Counted from the stretch's first letter, positions 20,191-32,815 are shown. The stretch: 64,000 nucleotides of DNA from Paraconiothyrium sp. Pb-2020 (GCA_022419385.1 JAJUBI010000003.1:4898001-4962000), one strand, 5' to 3'. Numbers and translations: made by a program. Notes: a model not told the origin generated them from the letters alone.

Positions 20191-23100
20191 ATGCTTAGGT
20201 CTCTCCTCCTACTGCTCCTTGCGGGCCAGAGCATCGCAGATCAAGGTGCGACCACCTCAGCCGTCTCCTCCACATCTGCCAACGCTTGTTGTGAGCGAGT
20301 TTCCTCTTCTCTCCTACTACCAGTGCCTTAATTCAAAGAGCCGTTGCTGACATCTGTGCGAATGTAGCTTCCGCTTCCAGCTCAGTTTCTGAGTCTACGC
20401 TCGCAGCTAGTGCCACATCATTTAACATTGCAATTACGACGAGTACCCAGTCTTCGGCGAGTTCCCAATCTTCAGCAAGCTCCACGTCTTCTGGTATGGT
20501 AGCGCAGTGCCGTCATCACGAGTTCATTCAACTGACACCGAATAGCTGCCTTGTCTGCCGTGACCGTAGCAGCCGATGGAACTGGTCAATATACTGCCGT
20601 TAATGCTGCTATCCTGTATGCACAGAGTCAAGGAATCCCCACCGTTACGATTAAGGCCGGCACATATACCGAGAGCGTTGTGATTCAAGCCACTGCGGCA
20701 GTCACCATCGTGGGAGAAACAACCGATGCTGGCGCCTACTCCTCGAACCTCGTAACCATCTCAAACAACGCAGCCCCAGTAACCTATAACGTTGCTACTC
20801 GAGGACTTGCCTGGAAGAATATCAACTTCTACAACACGAATGCTGCCTCTACAGCAGGGTTCATGTATCTCCGCGGTTCCCAGAATGCATTCTACTCCTG
20901 CCAATTTGTTGCCGCGGGATCTGTTGGCTTCAGTACGAATTACGCGTCAGCGCTCATTGCGAACTCTTACATTGAGGCTGCCGATAAGCTCTTCTACTCG
21001 TATCCTTCTCTCTACATCTACGGCTCGACAATCACGGCCACGGCCAAGAGCGCTCTGCTTACATTCAACAAGGGCGGGGCTTCGGGAGGAATCCAATACA
21101 ATTCGACCATCGTCTTCGACTCGTGCTCGGTAATCCAGAAGCCAGGAACGACAAATAACTATGTCTATCTCGCATCTGCCAACGGTGTGGGATCGGTTGC
21201 GGTATATCGTAACACAACCCTGGCCAGTTGCATTGCTCCGACGGGTGTCCACGTCGACGCAAGCACTCAAAATACTGCGAACGCCTACTACGAGTATCTG
21301 ACCACTGGTGCAGGAAGCTATCTGAACAACCAGGCTTCCCGTAATCCATATGCAGCCAACTACTTCTATGTTACAGATCCGGCCCAGCTTGCGCCTTTTA
21401 GCCCCGCGAATGTCTTCGCTAACGCATATCCCACGGTGGCAACCACTAGCCTCTCCTGGATTGACTCAAAGATATTGAGCGCCATTCAGGCTGGCGACGC
21501 AACACAGGAAAGCCAAAGCATTGCATCCATTTCTGCTTCGAGCTCAAGCCAAGTTTCCCTTTCATCATCTAGCTCATCCACCGGCGCCAGCTCTTCCACT
21601 GGTTCCAGCTCCGGCTCGACCTTGAGTTCGAACCCAAGTTCTACCATACAATCAGATGTGAGCTCACTCCAGAGTTCAAGTACAGCTTCAGCAACAACAC
21701 TGATGACCTCTACTTTGTCGGGTTCCTCTTCTGGATCCGCCACGACCCTATCATCCTCATCTTCTTCCGCGAGCGTCACGTCAGTCAGCGCTTCTGCAAG
21801 CGCCACGGGTTGCGTTTTGCCATCTTCAGTGCCTAGTACCGCTCGTACTGTAGGACCGACTGGATCTTGTGCCAACTATACAAGCATCTCTGCTGCAGTT
21901 GCCGACCTGCCTCTTGATTCTACTGTCCAGACCATCTATATCTTGGCAGGCGTGTACAGCGAGCAGGTGGTATTTCCCAACGCCAGAACCGGAGCAACAA
22001 CCTTCCGCGGAGAGGCTGCCAACCCTCTGTCTCGATCAGGAAACACCGTTACCATTCGAAGTAATGGTGGTATTCTCTCGAGCGCGGGTGCCGCTGCGGG
22101 CACTGGAGCTTTCCAATCCACTCAGTATTACACGAACCAGCTCACCTTCTACAATATCAATTTCGAGAACAGTTACACGCCCACGACCAATTATCAAGCG
22201 GTTGCTGTTTCGATTAAGGCAAAGAAGGCGGCCTTCTATTCCTGCAACATCAAGTCATCACAAGCAACCCTGCTCCTGAACTACGGAGCATTCTACTTCT
22301 CCAACTGCCACATTGAGGGTACAACAGACTTCGTGTGGGGTCAAGGAGCTGCCTACATTTACAACTCTGAGATCGTTGAGACCAGCACTAGTGCTGGGCT
22401 GACTATTGCGGCGCAAAGTTACCAGACATCCGTAGGAGGCTCCATCATCGTGTTTGATCACTGCGCTGTAGTCCCTAGCAGCTCGTCAGTGCCGACAGGT
22501 GCCACCTACCTTGGTAGAGACTACTCGACTACTCCGCACGTGGCTTACATCAACTCGTACCTTGACAACCATATCAACCCCATTGGATGGAAGGTCTCGT
22601 CGTCGAGCTCATCGCCTGTGTTCGTAGAGTCAAACAACACTGGTCCTGGATCATCCACGACATCTCGGATTTCGAGCGCTCAGATCCTGTCGGATGCCTC
22701 GGCTTACTCCGCTGCTAATGTTCTTGGAGACGTCAGCTGGCTCGACACCAATGCCATTTCCCCTGTCTCCGGTTTCCCAGATTCGGTGTATTCAAGCACC
22801 GCCACGACAGCCTCAAGCTCATCCATGAGTGCTACTAGCGTTTCCACTTCGTCCGTGGCTTCCACTGTCACAAGCTCGGTATCCGCCGGCTATACCGTTG
22901 CGCCCACACCAACAGCCGGTCAATACGGTTCTGTCATGTCTGCTGTGGCTGCCCTACCCAATGATGGAAATGCATACTCTATCTATATCCTTGCGGGAAC
23001 ATATACTGAGCAGGTCTGGGTTAACCGCACCGGCAAGGTGACGCTGCGGGGCGAGACCAAGAGTCCCAATGACTATTCACAGAACGTCGTGAAGATTCAA

Positions 23101-26100
23101 TTCAACTACGGGGTTTCCACGAGCGCCAATCAAAATGAGCTGACCCCTGTGATCAACTCCAAGAAGACGGATGGATCTGGTCTTGCGCTGTACAATATTG
23201 ATTTCGTTAACATCTACCCTCAAACCTCGAACACGGCTGCTCTAGCAGCTGACTTCTACGGCAACAACATGGCAGCGTATGGTTGCTCATTTATCGGTTT
23301 CCAGGACACTCTACTAGCCAACCAAGGTGTTCAATTGTTCAGCAATTGCTACATTGAGGGTAGTGTGGATTTCATTTGGGGCTACTCCAAAGCCTACTTC
23401 CATCAGTGTTACATCGCTTCGAACACTGCTGGTGCCTACATCACAGCTCAGAATCGACCCAGTGCCACCTGGGCAGGTGGCTACATTTTCGACTCGTGCT
23501 ACGTCACATACACTAGTTCTTACGGTTCGTCCACTGGGACAACGTACCTCGGGCGTCCGTGGTCTCAGTATGCCATTGTGGTGTACATGAACTCGTATCT
23601 AGACAAGCACATCGCTTCGGCAGGTTGGAATGCTTGGTCCACCAGCGATGCTCGAACTGCGAATGTACTGTTTGGCGAATACAACAACACCGGTCCAGGA
23701 AATTGGAGCACTTCCCGCGTCTCATATGCGACGAATCTTACCTCGTCACAGGCATCCGCGTACACGCTATCTTCATTCTTAGGTACAACGGACTGGATCG
23801 ACATGACGGCTTACAATTATGAGCCCAGCTTCACCCTAGGCGTTAGTCCAACCCAATCAACTAGCCCAACGGCGTCTTCTTCCGCGGCGGCAACTTGGGC
23901 GCATCCTGCTAGTGGCACTGTCCCTCCCACCGGAGCTGTGCTTGTCTCAGCTGGTGGGTCGGTCAACGGATCCTACAGCAACCTGACTTCTGCTTTGGCT
24001 AGTCTCCCGAGCGACTCCAGCACCCAGATCATCTTCATGTATCCTGGAACTTACCAGGAGCAGGTACCAAGCGTCTCTAGAGCTGGTCCAGTCATGATCA
24101 TCGGCTACACTGAAGGCAACCCGGGTCAGACGTACTCAAGCAACACTGTCACAATTTCCAACGCCCGTGGCCTGTCCGTTAGCCCCTTGCCGGTCGGTCA
24201 CAGCGATGCCGAGACTGCTACATTCTCTACCGGCAGCACTAAGATCAGCATGTATAACGTTAACGTGATTAATAGCGATAACTTGGACGGTTCCAAGGCT
24301 AGCTATGTCACTCTCGCTGGAAGTATCTATGGCAATCATATTGGCTTTTACGGTTGCTCGTTCATCGGCTGGCAAGATACCCTGCTCACAGGCGCCACTA
24401 CTGGCTATCAGTACTACGAATCCTCATACATAGAGGGCGCTATTGATTTCATCTGGGGCTACTCGAAGGCCTACTTCAAGGGTTGCACCATTGGTGCCCA
24501 GCGGGCGAAATCGGCTATTACCGCCCAGAGTCGTGCGTCATCCTCGGCGATCGGTGGCTACATTTTCGATCAGTGTCTCTTCAAGGCAGCAGACAGCGCG
24601 ACAGCGGACTTGACTCAGAGTGTGTATCTTGGAAGACCATACTCTAGTTATGCGACCGTTATTGTAAAGAACAGCTATCTGACTGACGTCATCAATCCAT
24701 CTGGATGGAAGATCTGGGGAACCACGAACCCGCAGACGGACCACATTACGTTTGCTGAGTACAACAATTCTGGACCCGGTAACTGGGAAAACAATGCTGC
24801 AGCCAGAATAGCTTGGCAGAATTGCACGTTGCTGACCAGCGACTCGTACCCTCTCGCGACAGTAATGGACAGCACTGACTGGATCGACATGACATACTGG
24901 AACACAATATCTACTCCCCAGCCGGCTACTCCATCCACTCCCCAACCCGGAAACACGACAACCACATATGACGGAACTACACCACCGGCAGGAGCTTACA
25001 TCGTGTCCAAGACCGCCATTGAAGGCAAGACGACTTATGATACCATACAGTCAGCTCTGGATGCTCTACCAACGTCCAGTAAGATCACTACGACTGTTTT
25101 CATATACCCTGGTGTCTACCAGGAGCAACTCGTGCTGAACAAATCTGGAACGACCATATTCATGGGCTACACTGCTGCTACTGAAGATTACACTCAAAAC
25201 CAGGTCACTATTTCCTATGCTCATGGCATAGATACACAGGCAGATGCGTCTAACTCAGATTCTGCTACTGTATATGCTACTGGAAATTACTTCCAGGCCA
25301 TCAACATCAATTTTGCTAATACATATGGCACTGCAAAGAAGTAAGTTCGCATTGAGCTCCACGACCACAGTTTGCTAACAAGCAACGCAGCTATGCTACA
25401 CTTGGTTTTGGTGTTAAGAGCAGCAAGTATGCCTCGCTCTACGGATGCCAGGTATATGGCAACCAGGATGCCCTCCTCATCAATGGTTACTTCTTCGCCT
25501 CAAATTCTCTGATCCAAGGCAGCATTGACATGATCTGGGGAAGCGGAGCGGGCTACTTCCTGAATACTACCATATCACCGAACACAGACGACGTCTCACT
25601 GACGGCAAGCAAACGGCTTACAAACACCACTGCGGCCGGCTTTGTGTTCGATCAGTGCACGGTGACTCCTGTCAGTGGCATTTCTTATTCTGAGATCTCT
25701 CTTGGCCGACCCTGGAATAACTTCGCCCGCGTTGCTTTCATTGAGAGCTATCTTGGCTCTTGTGTCGAAGCCGCAGGATGGGAGGCATGGTCAAAGTCCA
25801 CTCCCCAGACTGATGGTGTTATCTTTGGTGAGATGGCCAACTACGGCCCCGGTTCATCAACCTCTGGTCGCGCCTCATTTGCCACCCAGCTTACTGCTGG
25901 TACTGCAGCGCAGTTCGAGCTGGCCAGCTTCTTTGCTTCCACTTCATGGATCAACATGACATTGGTGCATGGAACTCCCTTCTCCGCTGGAACCGTCGTC
26001 ATTCCCACTCAATCAACAAGCTCAGTTCTCTCAACCTCGACAGCAAGCTCCACCTCCACGCTGCTTTCTAGCTCTACACTGATTTCCGTCTCAACCGTCA

Positions 26101-27356
26101 CAGTTACTACGACGAAGCTCTCCACAGTTAAGGCGACATTATCCACGACCACTACAATCCCCGACGCAACTCTCACTAAGTTCCACACTACTACTCTAGA
26201 TGTAGAAACTACGATCACTCCCGCGCCGGTAACGAAGAATACTGTGGAGAAGACGACAATAACACAGACTTACACAATGACCGATCCAGATGAGACCATT
26301 ACTCAGACATCGACTTCGTATGTCAACGTTGCCGCAACAATAACACCGGACCCAACCGTCAAGACCTCAACCATTACGGAGGAGACATTGGTGTACAGTT
26401 TGAAGACGACTACAGGAAAGCCTTCAACCGTGCTGAGCACTTCTACAACTACGGCGCTGACAACGATAACACCCGATCCGCAGACAATCACCATCTCGCA
26501 AGGATCCACTATCACAACGTTGTACACCACCACGGCAAAGGCTATCAAAGCTACGAGTACGACTACGAAGACTGTTGGAAGTGACGCAGAGACTACGGTT
26601 CAGGCAAAGGCCACAACTGTCTATTCGACGGCATACACGACAGCAACTTCGACGAAGAAGAGCACGTCAACCGTCACTTGTATACCAACTGCCAACAAGC
26701 TTCGTCGTGATCTTGAACAGATCGCTGGTCGTGCCGCAGCTGCCCCGACCGTCACTATCACCATCACTTCTCCGCTCACGTCCATTGTCAAGACAGCGGT
26801 AATCACTATCCCTGGTACAACTTACACGTCTGACGTTTACACGACTATTACCTCTAGCGATACCGTCTCCCTCAAGCCCTCAACTATCACCAGCACAAGT
26901 TACTCAACGAACACCAAGCTTGCGACCACGACACTTCAAGGCTCAACAACGACAACGCAGGTCATCAAGACAAGTTCTACCGGCAAGACTACAACCCTAG
27001 CCAGGTCTACCTCAACCGTTCTTCAGACTGTGACAACAACCTCAACATCTGTATCTACCTCCACAGTCGCCGGCCCCACAACAACGAGCGTCAAGTTAGT
27101 AACCGTCAAGAGCAGCACTACCTTGCCCACACAGACCATCACAAAGACTTCTAGCAAAGATGTCACCGTGAAGAGCACGACGACTCTCCCTGCAAGCACC
27201 TCACTTGTGTGGAAGACCATTACGTCGTCGCTAACACCCACGGCTACTGTAACTAGCCAGTCGACGGTCTACAAGACTACTACGGTTAAGCAGACGCAGA
27301 CTGTGACTAGCTGGGCGACGACGACGAAGAAGAATGCTCCTACGTGTGGGGCGTAA
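20191..27356 (+). CDS. giant secreted protein with five tandem pectin methylesterase (CE8) modules and Thr/Ser-rich tail
   Basis: Predicted extracellular pectin demethylating protein of 2,328 residues; fungal pectinesterases are normally single-domain and about 320-400 residues. Exons: 20191-20290, 20368-20493, 20546-25340, 25391-27356. Exon 1 encodes a signal peptide (MLRSLLLLLLAGQSIA) and exon 2 a Ser/Thr linker. Five right-handed beta-helix CE8 modules follow at about residues 78-395, 498-815, 856-1168, 1194-1530 and 1549-1872, separated by Ser/Thr/Pro linkers. Module 3 has the complete catalytic set Asp996 (FQDTLL), Asp1017 (VDFIWG), Arg1079 and Trp1081 (LGRPW); module 4 has Asp1353, Asp1376, Arg1439 and Tyr1441; module 5 has Asp1700 (NQDALL), Asp1720, Arg1780 and Trp1782. 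Module 2 lacks the first Asp (Ala649) and module 1 lacks both. Residues about 1880-2328 form a mucin-like Thr/Ser tail with one dibasic site (KLRRDL). No clear GPI signal or membrane helix at the end. Confidence 0.9.
20551..21500 (+). repeat. pectinesterase module 1 (catalytically degenerate)
   Basis: First copy of the tandem module. The beta-helix pattern is retained (TVTIKAGTYTESVVI, NSYIEAADKLFYS), but both positions aligning with the catalytic aspartates are replaced (Ser and Lys) and no LGRPW-type motif is present. It may be structural or carbohydrate-binding. Confidence 0.75.
21811..22765 (+). repeat. pectinesterase module 2 (general-acid Asp lost)
   Basis: Second copy. The nucleophile-type motif TDFVWG keeps Asp670 and LGRDY keeps Arg733, but the residue 21 positions before Asp670 is Ala649 instead of Asp. 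Activity is therefore doubtful. Confidence 0.75.
22886..23830 (+). repeat. pectinesterase module 3 (complete active site)
   Basis: Third copy. FQDTLL, VDFIWG and LGRPW are all present; the two aspartates are 21 residues apart, the same spacing as Asp178 and Asp199 of the bacterial enzyme. Confidence 0.85.
23899..24905 (+). repeat. pectinesterase module 4 (active site complete, Trp to Tyr)
   Basis: Fourth copy. WQDTLL, IDFIWG and LGRPY are present. The aromatic residue after the catalytic Arg is Tyr rather than the usual Trp. Confidence 0.82.
24961..25985 (+). repeat. pectinesterase module 5 (active site complete, split by an intron)
   Basis: Fifth copy. NQDALL, IDMIWG and LGRPW are present. 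It alone is interrupted by an intron (25341-25390), just before the catalytic region. Confidence 0.82.
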
Positions 27357-28290
27357 GCGTGCGGGTAGACGAGGAGGGGTAGAAGGGGAGACTTTAGTGT
27401 CTTGATAATGTTCATTGATGTATATAATTGATAATACATAATACTTTGTTCTTCAGGTTCATTGAGCTGTTATGTGGTGATTGAGCCCATGCATCGTGAG
27501 GCAAGTGCGATCGTTGTTCGCTTAAAAGCGCAATGTACTATCTACCTTGAGAATATTATTGATGCGATTGGGCCCGGCACTCTAAGCTCTTCGCCGTTTC
27601 TTTTCTCGCGTATCTGCTCGGAGCTGAATGTGCTGAGAGATACCGGTTTGGGGGTGAGGACGCTACAATAGGTGAGCGGCCCGCGTTACTGGCTGGCTGA
27701 ATCAACGAGTGAACATCAAGTAGAAGGATTAGTTGAGAGCGGTATCCTTACTTTCAACAGTCGGAGCGTAGAATACGAGACCCTGGAGCCCAAGTTCCAC
27801 CAGGAAGTGCGATCGCCTGGAGCGTGCGAAGGAGCCGCTGGGAGGCTTAGAGAACATCGCGTAAAGTTCAGTGAGGCCGTTGAGCTGCTGGGCATTGGTA
27901 GAAGCTGCCTCCATGGACCTAAGATGCCACCTTCAGTGTCTGGTTCTAGGATACTATGAAGTTGGAAGTATCGTGGAGCAGGCCTATAAGCCTATACCAT
28001 GCAGTACCTGGTTCCACTGCGAATACGCATTATAGATTGAGTTCCCTGGTATGCAGAATGCTCTGATATGGTCCACCTTCAACAAGTTGTGACGAGGAAC
28101 TACGGCCGGAGAACGTTTAACCTCGAACATAAATTGTGATAGAGGCAAGGTCGTAAGGTGCAAAACTTTCGACAATATACAAAATATCAAAACAATCATG
28201 CAAGAGCTTGAAAGTAGAATGTACCGCACGTTTACATGGTAAGAAGAGATTATAAGCTTTCAGAATCACCTAGTATCTCCTCAAACGAGC
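27357..28290. other. intergenic between convergent genes
   Basis: About 930 bases between the 3' ends of the pectinesterase and the SRR1-like gene. The first 100 bases are AT-rich, fitting a polyadenylation region. No supported gene. Confidence 0.6.
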
Positions 28291-29793
28291 CTACGGGTCT
28301 GCGCTGCCTTTCTTGATGTACAAGGAGCACCCACGGTTATAACTTTCCGATGGAATATAAGGCCCTTTACGCCCCTCCCTTGTCTGGGCATACCATGTGT
28401 CGATGTTCAAGACCTCCCTGAAGCCCTTCAACATGTTGAAAACATGCTTGTTGACGGGGTCTGGAAACGTTTGTTTTTTCTTGCGGGTTCCATACCTCCC
28501 TTTCTTCACAGTCCAGTCCCTTATCGCTGTGCGGAATTGATTCATCTCAGTATCCACAGACCACTCCTTCATAATGGCATCTTTGACTGGCGCGCAGAAA
28601 ATTGCAGCAGGGCCGCCGTATTCATGGGTAAGGTCTGCGACTAATTGTCGTATCGGGAGATCCGGCTGTCCGGTAGTGAACACGAGTGTGCTCTTATCGA
28701 TCGCATACAGGCCTTCCTGCGAGTCGCAAAAGTCAATTTTCAGCGAGCCGGACGTTGACTCTCGCGGCCTAGTCGAACGCAGAAACTCCTTGTCTCCCAC
28801 TACATATTTCAGGCTCTGGAAAATGACTGGAACGTCCAACCTATCTGCAAGATCCAAGACGGTGTAGTGTTGAGGCAGCGTACAATCGGTGCCCTCGGGG
28901 CCGAACATCGTGTTCAGGCCGAGGCAAACGATTTTCTTGATGGTGCCTTTGGCTTCTTCAACGTATTTGACGATCTCGTCTCGTTCAGCCTCAGAATCCT
29001 TCTTAAGCTCTTCCATCCGTTCATGGTCCACTTCTTCAAGGTCGCCGATGTCTGGATCTATTATATAGGCTGTGTTACATAGGTCGTAGCCAAAATACAT
29101 CGGTATGTAGTTGACAGCAAGCGATTGCCAACCTCCCGATGAACATAGATCTGGCGTAATTGGTCGGTCCATAAAGCCACCTTCAATGTCAGCTAGCGTT
29201 CGTGGACAAAGCGCTTCCAAAGTCGGATCGAATATCGTTTGTTGGTACGAAAGGAAGTATATCACAGGTTTCACACTAGGTGTGGTTCAGCAGACCTCCT
29301 TGCTAGTCATTGGTTTCACTCACTCTAAATCGATGCCGTTCTCCCAATACAACCATGGTACGAGTGGAACCTCAAACTGATGCTTTTCGCCAAGTGCGTT
29401 CTCAAAAGTCATCGTGGTCGTACCTTCTGGGAGCTCTGAATCCTTATGTTCAAAAGTCTCAGCAATTCTCAAATGCTTCAATTCGTGCTCTTTGCCATCG
29501 CCATCTTTGAATGTGTAATCTTTCATTGTTTCCGAGACTTCCGCGTGCCTTAGCTCTTCAACGTCGTGAATCCTGTCTAAGAGAAGTTGCATGTATCGAA
29601 TACTCTCTATAGTGTACAAGCGCTTCTCGCCCAAATCTTCGTAAAGCTTCTTGACCTTTTGCGCCACGGCCTGGATGGTGTGAACAAAGTTTAGGTAACG
29701 AGATAGGGGTAGCTCAATTGCGTCCGGAGATTATCGACTTACTTGAATGACGGGCTCCGCAAGGGCAGAAGAGGAGTCTGTCGGGGTTGCCAT
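28291..29793 (-). CDS. SRR1-like domain protein
   Basis: Protein of unknown molecular function with an SRR1-like domain, named after the Arabidopsis light-signalling protein SRR1. Three exons (29743-29793, 29324-29670, 28291-29275) encode 460 residues. The domain spans about residues 240-350: KKIVCLGLNTMFG opens it, a LPQHYTVLDLADRL helix follows, then VPVIFQSLKYVVGDKEFL, and STLVFTTGQPDLPIRQLVAD. This order (hydrophobic strand with Gly-Leu-Gly-like turn, Gln-His helix, DKEFL, strand plus Pro-x-x-Gln) is that of fungal SRR1-domain proteins. The N-terminal 200 residues are unassigned and charged. No signal peptide or membrane segment is seen. The family call is by pattern and moderately sure. 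Confidence 0.7.
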
Positions 29794-31648
29794 CGTGTGC
29801 TGTAAAAATGAGGGGACGTGCTTAAAATCTTTCGATGGACTGGATGATGCTTCAGATACCGAGCAAGTCTACCAAGATATCTAATTTGATGGCTCTGTGA
29901 AGATGATGTTGTCGATGTATATCCATAGCGACAAGGCTTGCAGACGAACTTTTATACAATTGGCGGGCTCATACTTTGCAAGACTCATAATTGAGTACAT
30001 CACCATCCAAGTGCCTGACACCGGAACATTGGGAGAATAGCGTAGTCGTAGAGGCGCCAAACAAAACAGTGTGGGAGGTTCTCGCTGCCCAACCCACAGT
30101 CCCATTGGTCCGCTATGTTACACAAATCTGACATTCACGCAATGCGGGACTCAATGGCCTACAGTCATGGCCACAGTCACAATGAAGACGCATCCACACG
30201 GGGAGTCACTTCACGTAGTAGAGTGATTAAATGAGGCTGTCCAATTTCTCTGTAGACTGTGGAATGGCACAGATGGTGATCACGAACTACAATCTGCAGG
30301 GTTGGACGAGTCTACTTCGTCTCTGAGGGATGTTGTACATAGCTCGAGCTCATGGCCAGGAACAAGCCTCCAGGAGTTAGGCGCCTAACATCGCGGAACC
30401 AGTGACAGACAATTCTATAAATCTCTCCGCAAGCACGGCCAGTTTGCGTGCCGTGTGCACGGCCTCGCTGACAGGCATAAGTCCTGTCGGTTCCTGGATT
30501 TAGGTAACGTCGCCACGCGACTGTCAATTCCCTGGCGGTTGACGGGTGGACGTTCCAGACTTTTTTAGCCTATGATATTTGCGCTCTCCTCCGCGGGCAG
30601 CGCATCGTTAGTAACCATATTATAGAGTTCGGGCTGCGGCTAAAGACTGTTGAGGTTTGCTTATGGCAACACACTGCACAAGTACCTATTGTAGTGTTAA
30701 ACGTTGTGTGACGTTGTACACAAGCGTATCGAAACGTCATCACAATCGTTGAGCTCGCTTCCGTTCGTGGTCCCGGGGTGCAACGGCGACCGCACATTGC
30801 AGTAGACATCCAGAAGAGTACCCGTTGCATCTGAAAAGGATGTGCGGTGTAGCTGATGAACTTGCGGGGGCTGGTTACATCTTCATGTTGCTGTCGGCAT
30901 TCAACAACGTGTAATTGCCGTGGAGAAGGCGAGTCAGCACAACACTGCGGGATGTGAGACCTCTTCCAAGGCCGCGGAGCCGTAAAGTGGGGATGTGCGT
31001 TGGGTTAGCACGTGGCTAGCTACTGTTTGGTGTTTAGTGCACACCGATTAGGCCTAGATTGGCACGGATTTCCCAAGGTTTTCAGGTGGCGAGCATCGCG
31101 GCTCTCGCTACCTCTGCCGAAGTGACCCACTCCTGGTGTTTTAGTTAGCTAAGCTTCAAGCTCCATTGACAAGGACCCTGGACCCTCGACCCTCTTGCTG
31201 GTTTCAAGTTCGAAGTTCCATGCGTCCGGCACGAGCTTCATGTTGCCCCTGGGGTATTATTTACGGGTTCTCAACTGCCGGGAAGACGCCGCACCGAAAT
31301 GTATGTAGTTCAAGACTTACATTGTCTATATCCCCCTTTCTATTACGATTATATTTCAGTAGTAATATACATGCTGTGTGAGTACGGTAAATTGTCGGGC
31401 ATAGAGACATGGCCATCACTTCCTGAGCGAAGCCTTGTAGCGTAGAGATGATAATACATTCGCTCAAAGTTGCTAAAACGCTCCATATGCTCGTACTGGC
31501 CCTCGTCTGTCCTCGTCATGAAGGGTCGATCCACTGTCTCCCCCCGGGCTACCATTCCTTCTGCGTTGGATGGTGATATCGCTTGGCTTGTGACTGCGTG
31601 GTGCACGGCCGGCACGGTCATCCATACGCTCCTCCACAACCGTAGTTG
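29794..31648. other. 1.85 kb gene-poor interval
   Basis: Between the SRR1-like start and the PTH11-like stop. There are only short open frames, one of about 95 residues directly downstream of the PTH11-like stop on the same strand without family resemblance. No repeat or RNA gene recognised. Confidence 0.5.
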
Positions 31649-32815
31649 TCACACTTTTGCTGATCCCGTTATCCCAACTTCCCCGGTAGTGTCGTTGTTG
31701 ACAAGATCTTTTTCGTCTGAATCGCTGCTATGCCTCCCAGCAGTGACGGTCGTTGTCGTGGTGTTCTTGCCAACAACAACCGGCTTCATTTCCAGTCCTC
31801 CAATGGGGGTTTGCCTGCCGTAGGTTCCCCCAAGCCTGCTTCCCGTGTTTTTGCTAAACGGATTACCAGTAGATTTCTGTCCGGATCGGGTAGAAAGGAA
31901 GCTGGATTTGACAAGGGGTTTGAGACACGCGATGCAACCGGCTGAGATACCGATGCCGACTTCGACGGTGGTCCAGATGGCGAAATCAGTTGTGCGATAC
32001 AGGAAATCGCCCTTGTATGGCTTGAGGGTGTGTGTGTAAGGTAAGCGAATGATGGTTGCAGTAGAGCCGCTGTAAACGTAAGCATGTGTCCAGGAATGGG
32101 AAAAGTTTAATATTCGGAGAGTAAGACTTACATAGCCGCCAGCCCAATGACACCAGAAACGACTACCTTCATGCGCTTCTTCATTTGCAGGTCCTTGACA
32201 ATGAGAATGGGCAGGATGCCAAACGTCCAGTCTGCAAAAGAGTTCAGGGCCGAGACCACAAATGTAAAGATCATGACAAGCGAGGCATCCAGGCATTTCC
32301 CCTCATGGGTAGGGTCGAGATCCCACCAGTACGAGATTGGTTGGCATTGGAAGATGACCAATCCGGTATATCCGATGCCTAAGAAGCCGGCAACAGCCAT
32401 GATCAAGCGTATGATCCAGATGTGCCACGGGTGCACCGTTATGCGCAATAAGAAAAACCCGACGGCCAACTTCAGAAGACATGTTGCGATGGTGTAGAAT
32501 ATTTCGCAGAAATACCAGTAGTGTAACGCTGTTTGCGCTTGTTCGTCCGTGAGTGCGGAACGACGTTGGCCAGTACCATGGACTGTACCGCCGAGCTGGC
32601 AGCCTAGGTATGCTGTGAAGAAGCCGAGAGTGACTACCATGAGCTTGTCATCTAGTCCGAAGCCTTTCACGAGCGCGATTCTGTTTGGTTCAGTTACCAA
32701 TTCGGCGGGAAGAACGATGCACTGACCGCACGTAGCACCGCAGGCCTACGGTGAGCCATGTCAAGACTAGAAAGAGAATAGCTACAGCAGCTACCTGTCC
32801 CCCTCGGTCCTGCAT
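31649..32815 (-). CDS. PTH11-like integral membrane protein (fungal rhodopsin-fold domain)
   Basis: Seven-helix plasma-membrane protein of the PTH11-type GPCR-like family (fungal rhodopsin domain). Such proteins sense surface or chemical cues in some fungi, but most members have no known ligand. Proposed exons are 32698-32815, 32132-32663 and 31649-32069, giving 356 residues. TM1 is in QVAAVAILFLVLTWLTVGLR, followed by the family motif RCYVR and then FGLDDKLM at the start of TM2. The remaining helices are evident, e.g. YFCEIFYTIATCLLKLAVGF. The conserved FQCQPISYWWD after TM4 is present. The Ser/Thr-rich C-terminal tail (about 90 residues) is cytosolic. No CFEM domain precedes TM1. The first intron would be only 34 nt (32664-32697), unusually short, so that junction is less certain. 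Confidence 0.8.

Noticed and set aside
31349..31639. Minus-strand frame directly after the PTH11-like stop, considered as a further exon
   Set aside because: The PTH11-like protein already ends with a normal cytosolic tail, and no good donor/acceptor pair joins the two.
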